Source: Gemmatimonadota bacterium
Lineage (GTDB): Bacteria; Orphanbacterota; Orphanbacteria; Orphanbacterales; Orphanbacteraceae
Direction of reading: 5' to 3'
Assembly: GCA_020061515.1 (NCBI GenBank)
Contig: JAGUYC010000066.1
Coordinates: 1-53,493, forward strand
Length of the DNA stretch: 53,493 nucleotides
Shown here: one piece after another, positions 42,785 to 51,733 of the stretch
Layout of the letters: each line of letters starts with the position of its first letter
Position numbering within the stretch: position 1 is the first letter of the stretch
Notes under the pieces: generated by a model
Told to the model about the DNA's origin: nothing
The model's input: only the letters and a program-made list of their open reading frames with translations
Database searches by the model: none
Translations under genes and position numbers: made by a program

Positions 42785-43306
42785 ATGAACCATCGATGGC
42801 TTCGCACCGTGTTCGCATCGGTCGTGTTTCTCCTCGCGGTCTTTTTCACCGCCGGGTGCGGCGGAAAGGACTCGGGAGAAAAAGCCGCTGAGAAGATGGC
42901 CGAGAAGATGCTCGAGCGGTCGAGCGGCGGAAAGGCCGACGTCGACTACGACCGGGGAAAGCTCACGGTGAAAACGAAAGACTACGAAACCGAGTCGGTC
43001 GAGGCGGCCGATTGGCCGAGCGATCTCCCGGGCGTTCCCCGCTTCGCGTACGGCAAGGTCGAACGCGTCTCCCGCTCGGAAAGCAAAGCCGACGGCGCGC
43101 GGAGTCACAGCGTCTGGCTCCGCGATGTCGATACCGACGCGGCGGCGAAGTACGAGGCGGATCTCGAGAAGGCGGGTTGGGAGACGATGCTCGTTGAGAT
43201 GGGAGATCAGGGCGCGATGGTGACCGGTCAACGAGAGGGCCTCATCATCCACCTCATGCACTCGAAGGAGGAGAAGCGCGGAAACCTGACGGTGACCGCG
43301 GAGTAG
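42785..43306 (+). CDS. Putative lipoprotein
   Basis: MNHRWLRTVFASVVFLLAVFFTAGCGGKDSGEKAAEKMAEKM; SD gaaaggtgaaagc. Confidence 0.7.
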   Translation: MNHRWLRTVFASVVFLLAVFFTAGCGGKDSGEKAAEKMAEKMLERSSGGKADVDYDRGKLTVKTKDYETESVEAADWPSDLPGVPRFAYGKVERVSRSESKADGARSHSVWLRDVDTDAAAKYEADLEKAGWETMLVEMGDQGAMVTGQREGLIIHLMHSKEEKRGNLTVTAE

Positions 43307-43428
43307 AAACCGTTCCGGCGGCGGAGCGGGGAGCGCGCATCCGGCGCGCGCGCCCCCCTCGATCCGGACCGATCCGCGCGAACTCGCCTCGGGGCGAGAG
43401 GACGGCCGTTCGCTCTCTCGCGCGGCGG

Positions 43429-45156
43429 TCAGCGCACGAGCGAGATCCGCTTCGACTCGGACGCGGTGCCCGAGACCATTCGAACGAAGTAGACGCCGGG
43501 CGCCGCGTCGCGTCCGGCGTCGTCCCGCCCGTCCCACGCGACCGACGAGCCGGCGAGCTTCCCTCGCGCGACCAGATTCCGCACGTGGCGGCCTGCGACG
43601 TCGTACACGTCGATCGATACGGGGCGGCCGGCGGGCGCCGCGAAGCGGATGTTCGCTTCGCCCGGCTCAAACGGGTTCGGCGAGACGGAAAGGAGCGGCT
43701 CGGAGGTCGGAGGCGACCCGTTCGGCGCCGGGCTTGCCACGCCGGTCAAGCTCGGGAACGCGACCACGACGAAATAGCCCTCCAGCACGAGACGGCCGCC
43801 GGGAGCTCCTCTCTCGCGCGCATCGATCTCGTCCCCGACGAGCCCGCGCGCTTCGGAACGAAGCGCGCGCGTCGGCTCGCTCGGCTCGGAGGGCGTTCCG
43901 GCGATCGCGGTCGGCGGGGAGTCGAAATCCGCCGTGAAGTAGACGCGAACGCTCCCGTCCACCGGATCGCGATCGCTGAGCGTGAGCGCGCTGATCCCGG
44001 TGAAGTCGGTCAGGGCCGTTCCGGCATCCGCGAGGCCATCGCCGTTCACGTCGACCGGGTCTCCCTCGCGCACGAGCAGCTGCTCGTCGAGGTAGAGCGC
44101 CTCGATCGCGCCTCCTTGGATGTCCCAGATGAACGCGACATCGCCTTCCGCGTTCATGTACGCCCCTTCGATCGCCCCCGCGAGGACCTCGCCGTCCAAG
44201 ACGTCCCCTTCGCGATAGACGATCCGGCCGTCGATCACGACGATCTCGTCGAGCGCGACGTCTGCGTTCGTGTCGCCGGTGAACATCCATCGCCCGGCGT
44301 CCGTGATCCCCATGAAGTCGAAATTGTCCCAGAGCTCGTTCGGCAATCCCCCCGCCGACGCCGGAACCGGTCCGTTCTCGCTGACCGGAAGGCCGTCGAC
44401 CACGACCACCGCTCCGTCAATCACCACATGGTCGTCGTTCAGCGTCGATCCGGTCACCGTTTGGACGTTGGCGATGAAGTGGTTTCCGCTCGCGGAGAAG
44501 CGGTAGTCGAAGGTGGGCGAATTGTGCCCGAGCGTGTCGGGGAGTCCGACGATGGACCCGCCTCCGAGAAGGAGCGGCGTCGCTCCGAAACCGTAGAAGA
44601 GCCCTCGGTTCTGCGTGCTCCCGCCGGGCGTGCTCGTGATCCCGCCAACGAAGTGCGGAACACCCGCCGCCGTCGCGCCGGGCCGGCTCCCAAAGCTCCA
44701 GTACTTTCCCGCGAGGTGCGGGTAGGGTTCGCGCTCGATCATCACCTTCGTATCGTCGAGATAGACCGCGTCGAGAGACGTAAACCCGTTCACCGTGTCG
44801 TCGCAGATCGGGCTGTAGGCGACCTCGAGCGCGTTCGAGATCCCGAAGAACGTCTCGAACGAATTCTGCCTGTACTGCTCGATCGATGTCTCGGTCCGAA
44901 GCACCGTTCCGGCGCCCGGGAAGTTCCCTCCCCACGCATGGCTCCGCGTGACGAGACCGTCCGTCGAGTTCACCGTGACGGCATACCCCGTGCCGTGGCT
45001 CACCGCCGTGTTGTTCAGCGATTGGATCGTGTGGCCGGGCGGGGCCCCGGGAAGCGTTCCTCCCTCCAGAAGAAGAGCGGTGGGGACCTCGGCGCGCGCC
45101 GGATGGATGGAAGGGAGCAAGAGAAAGAGAGCGGCGATTGGAAGGCGAGACCTCAC
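43429..45156 (-). CDS. Secreted protein with FlgD-like C-terminal domain
   Basis: GTG start with AGGAGG SD; signal RSRLPIAALFLLLPSIHPARA; C-terminus SVSPNPFEPGEANIRFAAPAGRPVSIDVYDVAGRHVRNL..PGVYFVRM. Confidence 0.75.
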   Translation of the reverse strand: MRSRLPIAALFLLLPSIHPARAEVPTALLLEGGTLPGAPPGHTIQSLNNTAVSHGTGYAVTVNSTDGLVTRSHAWGGNFPGAGTVLRTETSIEQYRQNSFETFFGISNALEVAYSPICDDTVNGFTSLDAVYLDDTKVMIEREPYPHLAGKYWSFGSRPGATAAGVPHFVGGITSTPGGSTQNRGLFYGFGATPLLLGGGSIVGLPDTLGHNSPTFDYRFSASGNHFIANVQTVTGSTLNDDHVVIDGAVVVVDGLPVSENGPVPASAGGLPNELWDNFDFMGITDAGRWMFTGDTNADVALDEIVVIDGRIVYREGDVLDGEVLAGAIEGAYMNAEGDVAFIWDIQGGAIEALYLDEQLLVREGDPVDVNGDGLADAGTALTDFTGISALTLSDRDPVDGSVRVYFTADFDSPPTAIAGTPSEPSEPTRALRSEARGLVGDEIDARERGAPGGRLVLEGYFVVVAFPSLTGVASPAPNGSPPTSEPLLSVSPNPFEPGEANIRFAAPAGRPVSIDVYDVAGRHVRNLVARGKLAGSSVAWDGRDDAGRDAAPGVYFVRMVSGTASESKRISLVR

Positions 45157-45375
45157 AGCGGCACCTCCTGGGGCAAACGGCGTAGGCTTTCGGCCAAAGA
45201 AGCGTATCGGCATATCGATCGTACTCGCGCGAGGGTTCTCGAGTCAAAGGAAACGTTTCGAAGCAGAAGGATCGCGCGGAGCGGCCCGCGGGCTCTCCTT
45301 CCAATCGGCAAATGGCATCCGTTCCCATCCGCGCGCGGATGGCCGGGCCGGTCGCCGCGTGCTAGACTTCCTTTC

Positions 45376-46437
45376 ATGCGCATTACCCGCATCGAGGCGT
45401 GGCCGGTCGCGATGAAGCTCGCCGTGCCGTACGCGATCGCGTACGAGACGGTCGAGACGGCGACCAACGTTTTCTTGAGGATTGAAACGAACGTGGGGGT
45501 GACCGGGTTCGGCTGCGCGGCGCCCGATCTCCCCGTGACCGGAGAGACGCCGGAGGACGTGCTCGAGGCGATCCGCACGATCGGCGAGGAGACGCTCAAG
45601 GGGACCGATCCGCTCCGGACGATCAAGTTGATCGAGATGCTCCGGCCGCACCTCGCTGCGAAGCGCTCGACGCTCGCTTGCATCGACATGGCGCTCCACG
45701 ACATCCTCGGGAAGAGCGCGGGGATGCCCCTTTGGAAGCTTCTCGGCGGCTTCCGAAGGAGCTTCCCCACGAGCATCACGATCGGGATTCTCCCGCTCGA
45801 GGAGACGGTGGCGAGGGCGTGCGAGTACGTGGGCCGCGGGTTTCGCTCGCTGAAGATCAAGGGCGGAGTGTCCGTCGATGAGGACGCGGAGCGGGTGCTC
45901 AAAGTGCGAGAGGCGGTCGGCCCGAAGATCGAGCTCCGCTTCGACGCGAACCAGGGGTACACGGTGGAGGGCTCGCTCCGCTTCGTCGAGAGCGCGCGAA
46001 AGGCGAAGCTCGAGCTGATCGAGCAGCCGACGCCGAAGGGCGAACCGGATCTTCTTGGGCATGTGACGAGCCGCGTGGCGCTCCCGATCATGGCGGACGA
46101 ATCGCTCCGCACGCTCCGCGATGCGTTCCGCCTCGCCCGGCGGGATCTCGTCGACATGGTGAACGTGAAGCTGATGAAGGTGGGCGGGATCGGCGAGGCG
46201 CTCCTCATCAACGCGGTCGCGCGCGCCGCGCGGCTCGAGGTGATGGTCGGATGCCTCGACGAGTCGGCGCTCGGAATCGCCGCGGGCCTCCACTTCGCGC
46301 TCGCGCGGCCGAACGTCGCCTACTGCGACCTCGACGGCCACCTCGACCTCGTCGACGACCCCGCCGACGGCGCGGTGATCCTCAAGGACGGGGTCCTCTA
46401 CCCGACCGACAAGCCCGGCCTCGGCTTCGATCTTTGA
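45376..46437 (+). CDS. Enolase-superfamily dipeptide epimerase / DgcA-like racemase
   Basis: MRITRIEAWPV; FRSLKIKGG, ELRFDANQGYT, IEQPTP, PIMADESLRTL, VNVKLMKVGG. Confidence 0.85.
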   Translation: MRITRIEAWPVAMKLAVPYAIAYETVETATNVFLRIETNVGVTGFGCAAPDLPVTGETPEDVLEAIRTIGEETLKGTDPLRTIKLIEMLRPHLAAKRSTLACIDMALHDILGKSAGMPLWKLLGGFRRSFPTSITIGILPLEETVARACEYVGRGFRSLKIKGGVSVDEDAERVLKVREAVGPKIELRFDANQGYTVEGSLRFVESARKAKLELIEQPTPKGEPDLLGHVTSRVALPIMADESLRTLRDAFRLARRDLVDMVNVKLMKVGGIGEALLINAVARAARLEVMVGCLDESALGIAAGLHFALARPNVAYCDLDGHLDLVDDPADGAVILKDGVLYPTDKPGLGFDL

Positions 46438-46450
46438 GATGTACTTGAGA

Positions 46451-46600
46451 TGTACCAGGTACGTTCGGATCTACCAGGTACACGAATCCGGTACACGAAC
46501 CCGACCACACCCTGGGCACTCGCGCAGCCCGAAAACCCGCAACCCTCGAGCGCACCGTCCGTGAATCAGGGCATGATACTTGCGGGTTGTACCGGGTACA
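46451..46600. repeat. Cluster of TGTACC[A/G]GGTACA palindromes upstream of second transposase
   Basis: tgtaccaggtac 46451, ctaccaggtaca 46471, ccggtaca about 46489, tgtaccgggtaca 46588-46600. Confidence 0.8.
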
Positions 46601-46615
46601 GGAGGGTGGGGCGCG

Positions 46616-47167
46616 ATGGCGCGAACGCCTCGAATCGTGATCCCCGGAGTCCCGCACCACGTCTCGCAGCGAGGGAGTCAGGGACAGCATGTGTTCGACA
46701 CCGACGAAGACCGGGTTCTTTACCTCGACCTCCTTCACAGATACGCCAACATGCACGGTCTCGGGATATGGGCATACTGCTTGATGGCGAACCACGTCCA
46801 CTTGGTCGCCGTCCCTCAGGACGCCCAATCGATCGCTCTCTGTCTTCACGGCGCGCATCGTCTCCACGCCCTCCGGCGAAACCGGCGGGCCGGCGTGACC
46901 GGACATGTCTGGCAGGGTCACTACTATTCGTGCGGACTCGACGATCGGCATCTGTGGGCGGCCGTGCGGTATGTCGAACGGAATCCAGTCCGCGCCGGGA
47001 TCGTCGCCCGCGCCGAAGACTACCCGTGGTCCAGCGCGGCCGCGCACTGCGGGTCACGCGCGAACTTGCTTCTTGCGAACGATTTTCCGCCTTCGCACGA
47101 CGTCCGGGACTGGGCCGCGTGGCTCGCCGAGCCGGACGACGAAGCCCCGGTCGCCGCGATCCGGTGA
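46616..47167 (+). CDS. Y1 (REP-associated-type) tyrosine transposase
   Basis: ARTPRIVIPGVPHHVSQRGSQGQHVF, YCLMANHVHLVAVP (HxH), YVERNPVRAGIV; ggaggg SD. Confidence 0.92.
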   Translation: MARTPRIVIPGVPHHVSQRGSQGQHVFDTDEDRVLYLDLLHRYANMHGLGIWAYCLMANHVHLVAVPQDAQSIALCLHGAHRLHALRRNRRAGVTGHVWQGHYYSCGLDDRHLWAAVRYVERNPVRAGIVARAEDYPWSSAAAHCGSRANLLLANDFPPSHDVRDWAAWLAEPDDEAPVAAIR

Positions 47168-47191
47168 GCCCGTGCAACCCTCGTCCGACCC

Positions 47192-47253
47192 TGTACCAGG
47201 CACAGACGATCCGTAGATGTACCAGGTACAGCCCGTGAAGTGTACCTGGTACA
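47192..47253. repeat. Cluster of TGTACC[A/T]GG[T/C]ACA palindromes downstream of second transposase
   Basis: tgtaccaggcaca 47192, tgtaccaggtaca 47218, tgtacctggtaca 47241. Confidence 0.85.
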
Positions 47254-47263
47254 GATTACTCGA

Positions 47264-47977
47264 TCACGGCTGTCCGTCGGCGTCGCTCCGATTCCCCAAT
47301 CGGCTCTCGAGCTCCTGAACCCGGTCGAGAAGGATCTCGAGCACGCGGACGTCGTGATCGCCACGGCTCTCGGTGAGATCCACCTTCACCGCCTCCTCGC
47401 CGTCCGGCCTTCCGCGCCCGAGGATGCGCGCGGCGATTCCGATCACGGTCGCCCCGGGCGGAACGTCCTTCACGACGACCGCGCCGGCGCCGATCCGCGC
47501 GTTCTCCCCGACGCGGAGCGCGCCGAGCACCTTCGCGCCCGCGCCGACGATGACTCCTCGCTCGAGCGTGGGATGGCGCTTCTTCTTCTCGAGGCTCGTG
47601 CCGCCGAGGGTCACCCCTTGATAGAGAACGACGTCATCGCCGATCTCGGCCGTCTCTCCGATCACGACGCCCATTCCGTGATCGATGAAGAAACGCCTCC
47701 CGACGACCGCACCCGGATGGATCTCGATCCCGGTAAGCGCGCGGCTCGCGTGGCTGAGGAGCCGTGCCGCGAAGCGCAGCCTCCACGTCCAGAGCCGGTG
47801 CGCGAGGCGATGCATCCAGATCGCGTGAAGACCCGGGTAGCAGAAGAGCACCTCGAGAGCGCTCCGCGCCGCGGGATCCTTTTCGAAGACCGTTCGAATA
47901 TCCTCGAGAGGACGGTCGAACGGTTTCGGCCATTCTTTCGCGCGCACCGCCGGCGCCGCTTCCACATGCTCCGCCAT
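47264..47977 (-). CDS. cysE: Serine O-acetyltransferase
   Basis: [44 protein letters not shown] hexapeptide repeats; downstream of cysK. Confidence 0.95.
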   Translation of the reverse strand: MAEHVEAAPAVRAKEWPKPFDRPLEDIRTVFEKDPAARSALEVLFCYPGLHAIWMHRLAHRLWTWRLRFAARLLSHASRALTGIEIHPGAVVGRRFFIDHGMGVVIGETAEIGDDVVLYQGVTLGGTSLEKKKRHPTLERGVIVGAGAKVLGALRVGENARIGAGAVVVKDVPPGATVIGIAARILGRGRPDGEEAVKVDLTESRGDHDVRVLEILLDRVQELESRLGNRSDADGQP

Positions 47978-47981
47978 CTCC

Positions 47982-48941
47982 CTACTCCTTTCGCGCCGCG
48001 GGCGCTGCCTTCGCGACATCGAGAAGCGCCGTCGAAAGATACCGCTCCCCCGTGTCCGGAAAGATCGCGACGAGGAGCTTCCCCGCGTTTTCCCGACGCC
48101 TCGCGACCTCGAGCGCCGCGACGAGCGCCGCTCCGCACGAGATCCCGGCGAGGATCCCCTCCTCGCGCGCGATCCGGCGAGCCGCCGCGAACGCCTCGTC
48201 GCTTGATACCTGAATGATCTCGTCGATCACGCTTGGGTTCAGGATCTTCGGGACGAACCCGGCCCCGATCCCCTGGATCTTGTGCGGAGCCGGCTTTCCG
48301 CCCGACAACACCGGGGACTCCCTCGGCTCGACCGCCACGAGGCGGAGCGAAGGACGCCGCGGCTTCAGAACCTCTCCGCATCCGGTGATCGTCCCGCCCG
48401 TTCCGATCCCGGAGACGAGGATGTCGACCCTGCCGTCGGTGTCGGCCCAGATCTCCTCAGCGGTCGTCTCGCAATGGATCGCGGGGTTCGCCGAGTTCTC
48501 GAACTGTTGAGGGATATACGATTGAGGTGTTTCCGCGGCGACCTCCCGTGCCCGTTCGACCGCGCCGGTCATCCCCTTCTCGCCGGGGGTGAGGATCACC
48601 TCCGCGCCGAAAAGCCGGAGTAGGTTTCGCCGCTCAAGGCTCACGGTCTCGGGCATCGTCACGATGAGGCGATACCCCCTCGCCGCCGCCACGAACGCGA
48701 GGGCGATCCCGGTGTTTCCGCTCGTCGGCTCGACGAGCACCGTCACCCCGGGGCGGATCAGTCCCTCGCGCTCCGCCGCGTCGATCATGCTCACGCCGAT
48801 CCGGTCCTTCACGCTCGAGAGCGGGTTGAACGACTCGAGCTTCGCGACGATCCGCGCGCCTCCCTTCGGCGACAGACGCCGAAGCTCGACGAGGGGCGTA
48901 CGCCCGATGGTTTTCGTGATGTCCGAATAGATGGTTCCCAT
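47982..48941 (-). CDS. cysK: Cysteine synthase A
   Basis: [73 protein letters not shown]. Confidence 0.97.
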   Translation of the reverse strand: MGTIYSDITKTIGRTPLVELRRLSPKGGARIVAKLESFNPLSSVKDRIGVSMIDAAEREGLIRPGVTVLVEPTSGNTGIALAFVAAARGYRLIVTMPETVSLERRNLLRLFGAEVILTPGEKGMTGAVERAREVAAETPQSYIPQQFENSANPAIHCETTAEEIWADTDGRVDILVSGIGTGGTITGCGEVLKPRRPSLRLVAVEPRESPVLSGGKPAPHKIQGIGAGFVPKILNPSVIDEIIQVSSDEAFAAARRIAREEGILAGISCGAALVAALEVARRRENAGKLLVAIFPDTGERYLSTALLDVAKAAPAARKE

Positions 48942-49017
48942 GCCAAGAGTTCCTTCCGATGGCTCCCCGCGGCGACGCTTCGCGCGGCCGCCGCCGGAAA
49001 CCGGTGCCGGGGACGAG

Positions 49018-49045
49018 AAAACCCGCCGGCGCGCTGCCGACGGGT
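49018..49045 (-). terminator. Attenuator: intrinsic terminator between cys leader ORF and cysK
   Basis: Minus strand ACCCGTCGGC-AGCGC-GCCGGCGGGT-TTTCTC; 10-bp stem (one G:T) and U-tract. Confidence 0.85.
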
Positions 49046-49083
49046 GGAAGTCTCGATCCGGTTCGGCGATCGGAAACGATGGA

Positions 49084-49164
49084 CTAGATCGAGGCCCTCC
49101 CTCCCGCGGCGCGCGCGCGACAACAACAACAGCAGCAGCCAATCCCGCGGGCGAAGGTTCTCAT
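49084..49164 (-). CDS. Poly-cysteine leader peptide [26 protein letters not shown]
   Basis: ATG AGA ACC TTC GCC CGC GGG ATT GGC TGC TGC TGT TGT TGT TGT CGC ... ATC TAG; SD GAGGA; upstream of cysK-cysE. Confidence 0.88.
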   Translation of the reverse strand: MRTFARGIGCCCCCCRARAAGGRASI

Positions 49165-49210
49165 TCCGTTCCTCGAATCCGGCCGAACGACCGACCGTGT
49201 TTGTTGGTGA

Positions 49211-49239
49211 AGTATAGCGTGAAAGCCCGCGCGCGTCAA
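49211..49239 (-). promoter_or_regulatory. cysK-cysE promoter, TTGACG-17-TATACT
   Basis: cgtcaa 49234-49239; agtata 49211-49216; about 40 nt to leader ATG. Confidence 0.85.
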
Positions 49240-49267
49240 ACGACTCCTCGATGCGCCGGCCGGATCC

Positions 49268-50575
49268 TCACGTTCTCGCGAGGAAGGTCACCGTCTCGAC
49301 GTGCGGCGTTTGCGGGAACATGTCGACGAGAAGCACGCGCTCGATCCCGTATCCCTCCGCCTCGAGCAGGCGCGCGTCGCGCGCGAGGGTCGCCGGATCG
49401 CAGCTCACGAGGTCGATCCGCCGCGGGCGGAGACGCCCGAGGTCGCGGACCACGGAAGCCCCGAGCCCCGTCCGCGGCGGATCGGCGACGACCTCCGCTC
49501 CCTCGGAGTCTCCGAACGGAAGCCCGCTCTCCGCCCATCCGGAGAGGACCTTCTCGACGAGACCCGGGACGACGGTTCCTCTCTTCGCGACGTCCGGATC
49601 CCGCGCGAGGTTCGCGCGCGCGTCCCGAACCGCGCCGCGATCGCTCTCGACCGTCACCACCCTCTCGAAGCGATCCCCGAGCGCCGCGGCGAAAAGGCCG
49701 ACCCCGCCGTAGAGATCGAGGAGAAGAGGCCCGCTCCGGTCCGCGGATCGGCCGCGCTCTTCCATCCGCGCGCCGAGCCGGCGGACGAGCGCCTCGGTCT
49801 CCGCAAGGTTCACCTGAAAGAAGCTGTGCGCGTGCGCGCGGAACATGCGCCCGGCGAGCGGGATCTCCAGATTCTCCTCTCCCCACACCACCCTCCCGCT
49901 CACGAGAAGGCCGAGGCAGGAGGGCGGAACGCGGATCCCTCCGATCCTCGCGAGAACGCGTTCGGCGAACGAGGCGGGCTTTTCCTTCACTCCGGAGAGA
50001 TCGGCGAGGAAGCCGCCCCTCCCGTCGAGCCGGACGAGCGCCTGCGGAGCGCGCGGGAGATCGAGAAGGAACGGGAGCGCTTCGCGGTTGAACACTTCGG
50101 GCATCAGAAGGCTTCGGTCGAGCGGAATGACCTCGTGCGTCCCGCGGCGGTGCATTCCGTATCGCCCGCCGGACCCGAGATGCAGAAGAATCTTGTTCCG
50201 GTATCCCCAGGCGGGACCGGCCGGCTCCGGACCCGTCAGCCGCTCCCCGAGATCGATGCGCGCGATCCGCGCGAAGCAGTCGCGCACGATCTCCCGCTTC
50301 GCCGCCCGCTGCGCGGAGAGCTTCATGTAGAAAAGATCGGCCCCCGCGAGCGCGCCGGGCGACGCATCCGGAGGATCTTCCCGATCCGGCGAGGCATCGA
50401 GGATCTCGACGAGCGCAGCCTCGATGAACCCCTTCGCGCGCCGGACGACCCTCACCCGCACGCGCTCCCCCGGCAGCGCCCCGCGGACGAACACCACCTC
50501 CCCGTCCATCCGCCCCATCCCGGCGCCGCCGGTCACGAGCTTCTCAATCGTCGTTTCGAGGACTTCGCCGTGCAT
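49268..50575 (-). CDS. RlmD/TrmA-family RNA (uracil-5-)-methyltransferase
   Basis: TRAM-like N-terminus IEKLVTGGAGMGRMDGEVVFVRGALPGERVRVRVV; LLDLYGGVGLFAAAL; VADPPRTGLGASVV; VSCDPATLARD. Confidence 0.92.
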   Translation of the reverse strand: MHGEVLETTIEKLVTGGAGMGRMDGEVVFVRGALPGERVRVRVVRRAKGFIEAALVEILDASPDREDPPDASPGALAGADLFYMKLSAQRAAKREIVRDCFARIARIDLGERLTGPEPAGPAWGYRNKILLHLGSGGRYGMHRRGTHEVIPLDRSLLMPEVFNREALPFLLDLPRAPQALVRLDGRGGFLADLSGVKEKPASFAERVLARIGGIRVPPSCLGLLVSGRVVWGEENLEIPLAGRMFRAHAHSFFQVNLAETEALVRRLGARMEERGRSADRSGPLLLDLYGGVGLFAAALGDRFERVVTVESDRGAVRDARANLARDPDVAKRGTVVPGLVEKVLSGWAESGLPFGDSEGAEVVADPPRTGLGASVVRDLGRLRPRRIDLVSCDPATLARDARLLEAEGYGIERVLLVDMFPQTPHVETVTFLART

Positions 50576-50577
50576 AA

Positions 50578-50617
50578 GCAGAAACGCCCGGTGCCGAATC
50601 GCGAATCGGGCCGGGCG
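50578..50617 (-). terminator. Terminator-like hairpin immediately upstream of the rlmD-like start
   Basis: CGCCCGG-CCCGATTCGCGATTCGGCA-CCGGGCG then TTTCTGCTT-ATG. Confidence 0.7.
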
Positions 50618-50635
50618 CGAAGGGAGTGCGGGCTC

Positions 50636-50869
50636 CTACCAATCGAGGATCAAGTTCGTGGTGGTCCCCTGGATCCCCTCGATCGCCCGAATCTTGCTCA
50701 CCACCAGGTCGAGAATCGAATCGACCGAACCGCTTTCGACGAGACAAATGATATCCTGCTCGCCGGCCGTGATGTCGGCGCTCAGGACCTCGGGAACCTG
50801 ACGAAGGCGGTTGCGGACGTCCACCTCGCGCCCGACGTCGGTGTTGATGCGAAGATACGCCTTGGCCAT
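50636..50869 (-). CDS. Stand-alone Lrp/AsnC ligand-binding (RAM) domain protein
   Basis: AYLRINTDVGREVDVRNRLRQVPEVLSADITAGEQDIICLVESGSVDSILDLVVSKIRAIEGIQGTTTNLIL; no HTH. Confidence 0.8.
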   Translation of the reverse strand: MAKAYLRINTDVGREVDVRNRLRQVPEVLSADITAGEQDIICLVESGSVDSILDLVVSKIRAIEGIQGTTTNLILDW

Positions 50870-50920
50870 TGCCGCTCCTTCTCGGTTCGCCCCCGCGCGC
50901 CGGCGCGAAGAGCCCTCCGT

Positions 50921-51493
50921 CTAGTAGAACACGATCTTCCGCAGCGTCTGCAGCTCGTCTCCAGTCACCAGGAAGGAACCGCCCTCCTGCAGCTCGCCGC
51001 CGATCTGGTTGATGCGAACGATGAACTCGATCGTCTCGCCGTCGGTCTTCCGGATCTCCGTGCGGAAGGTGTAGTCGAGATCCTTGTCCTCGATCATGTC
51101 GTACTTGTGCGAAGCCGAAAGCGCCTCGGAAGCTCCGATCCTTCCGAGAACGCGAAGCTGCTTGATGAAGCGCTTCTTGATCTCGTAGCGGGTGTTGAGG
51201 AAGTACCCGACCAGGGCCTCGCTCGATCCGAAGCCGTGCCCGGTGTTGAAACGGATATTTCTTACATAATACGTATCGATATCGGTTGTAACGATTCCGT
51301 TCTTATTGACTTGAAGCGTTTCGAGGAAGGGAGAGTCGGATTCCGTTTCCTGGGCCGCCTCCCGATCGCGCTCCCGGCCTTCCGAGCGCGCCTTCGCGTC
51401 GGCGTCCCCGAGCCGAGGCGCTCCGGCGCAGGCCGCGAGAAGAAGGAAAAGGAACAGAAGGGGAAATGGGCTTCGCCTGATCGCCGTGGACAC
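50921..51493 (-). CDS. Putative lipoprotein, unknown function
   Basis: RRSPFPLLFLFLLLAACAGAP lipobox. Confidence 0.65.
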   Translation of the reverse strand: MSTAIRRSPFPLLFLFLLLAACAGAPRLGDADAKARSEGRERDREAAQETESDSPFLETLQVNKNGIVTTDIDTYYVRNIRFNTGHGFGSSEALVGYFLNTRYEIKKRFIKQLRVLGRIGASEALSASHKYDMIEDKDLDYTFRTEIRKTDGETIEFIVRINQIGGELQEGGSFLVTGDELQTLRKIVFY

Positions 51494-51733
51494 GTGGCAC
51501 CTCCTCGAAGGCGGACCTCGGAGCGACCGACCGCCTTCATGCTACCGGGCCGGCGCGGCGCGCGTCAAGAAGCATCGGGTCAACGATCCGGCCCCCGCAT
51601 CCCCTCGACGCAGGGCCGGAAGAGGTCGAAGATCCCGGCGATGCTCCCTCCCGACCTCCGCTCTTTTCGAGTGGCCGCGCGATGGGCCTCAGGCTAAGTT
51701 AATGCATGAGCCCCGCATGGTAGGGAGAGCCGC

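Noticed and set aside
43585-45375. Long N-terminal extension of the 950-aa ORF ending at 46437
   Set aside because: Antisense to the FlgD-tailed secreted protein; the epimerase homology starts at MRITRIEAWPV (45376).
48942-49142. N-terminal extension of cysK ([16 protein letters not shown]...)
   Set aside because: It is a shifted reading of the poly-Cys leader and terminator region; conserved cysK sequence starts at 48941.
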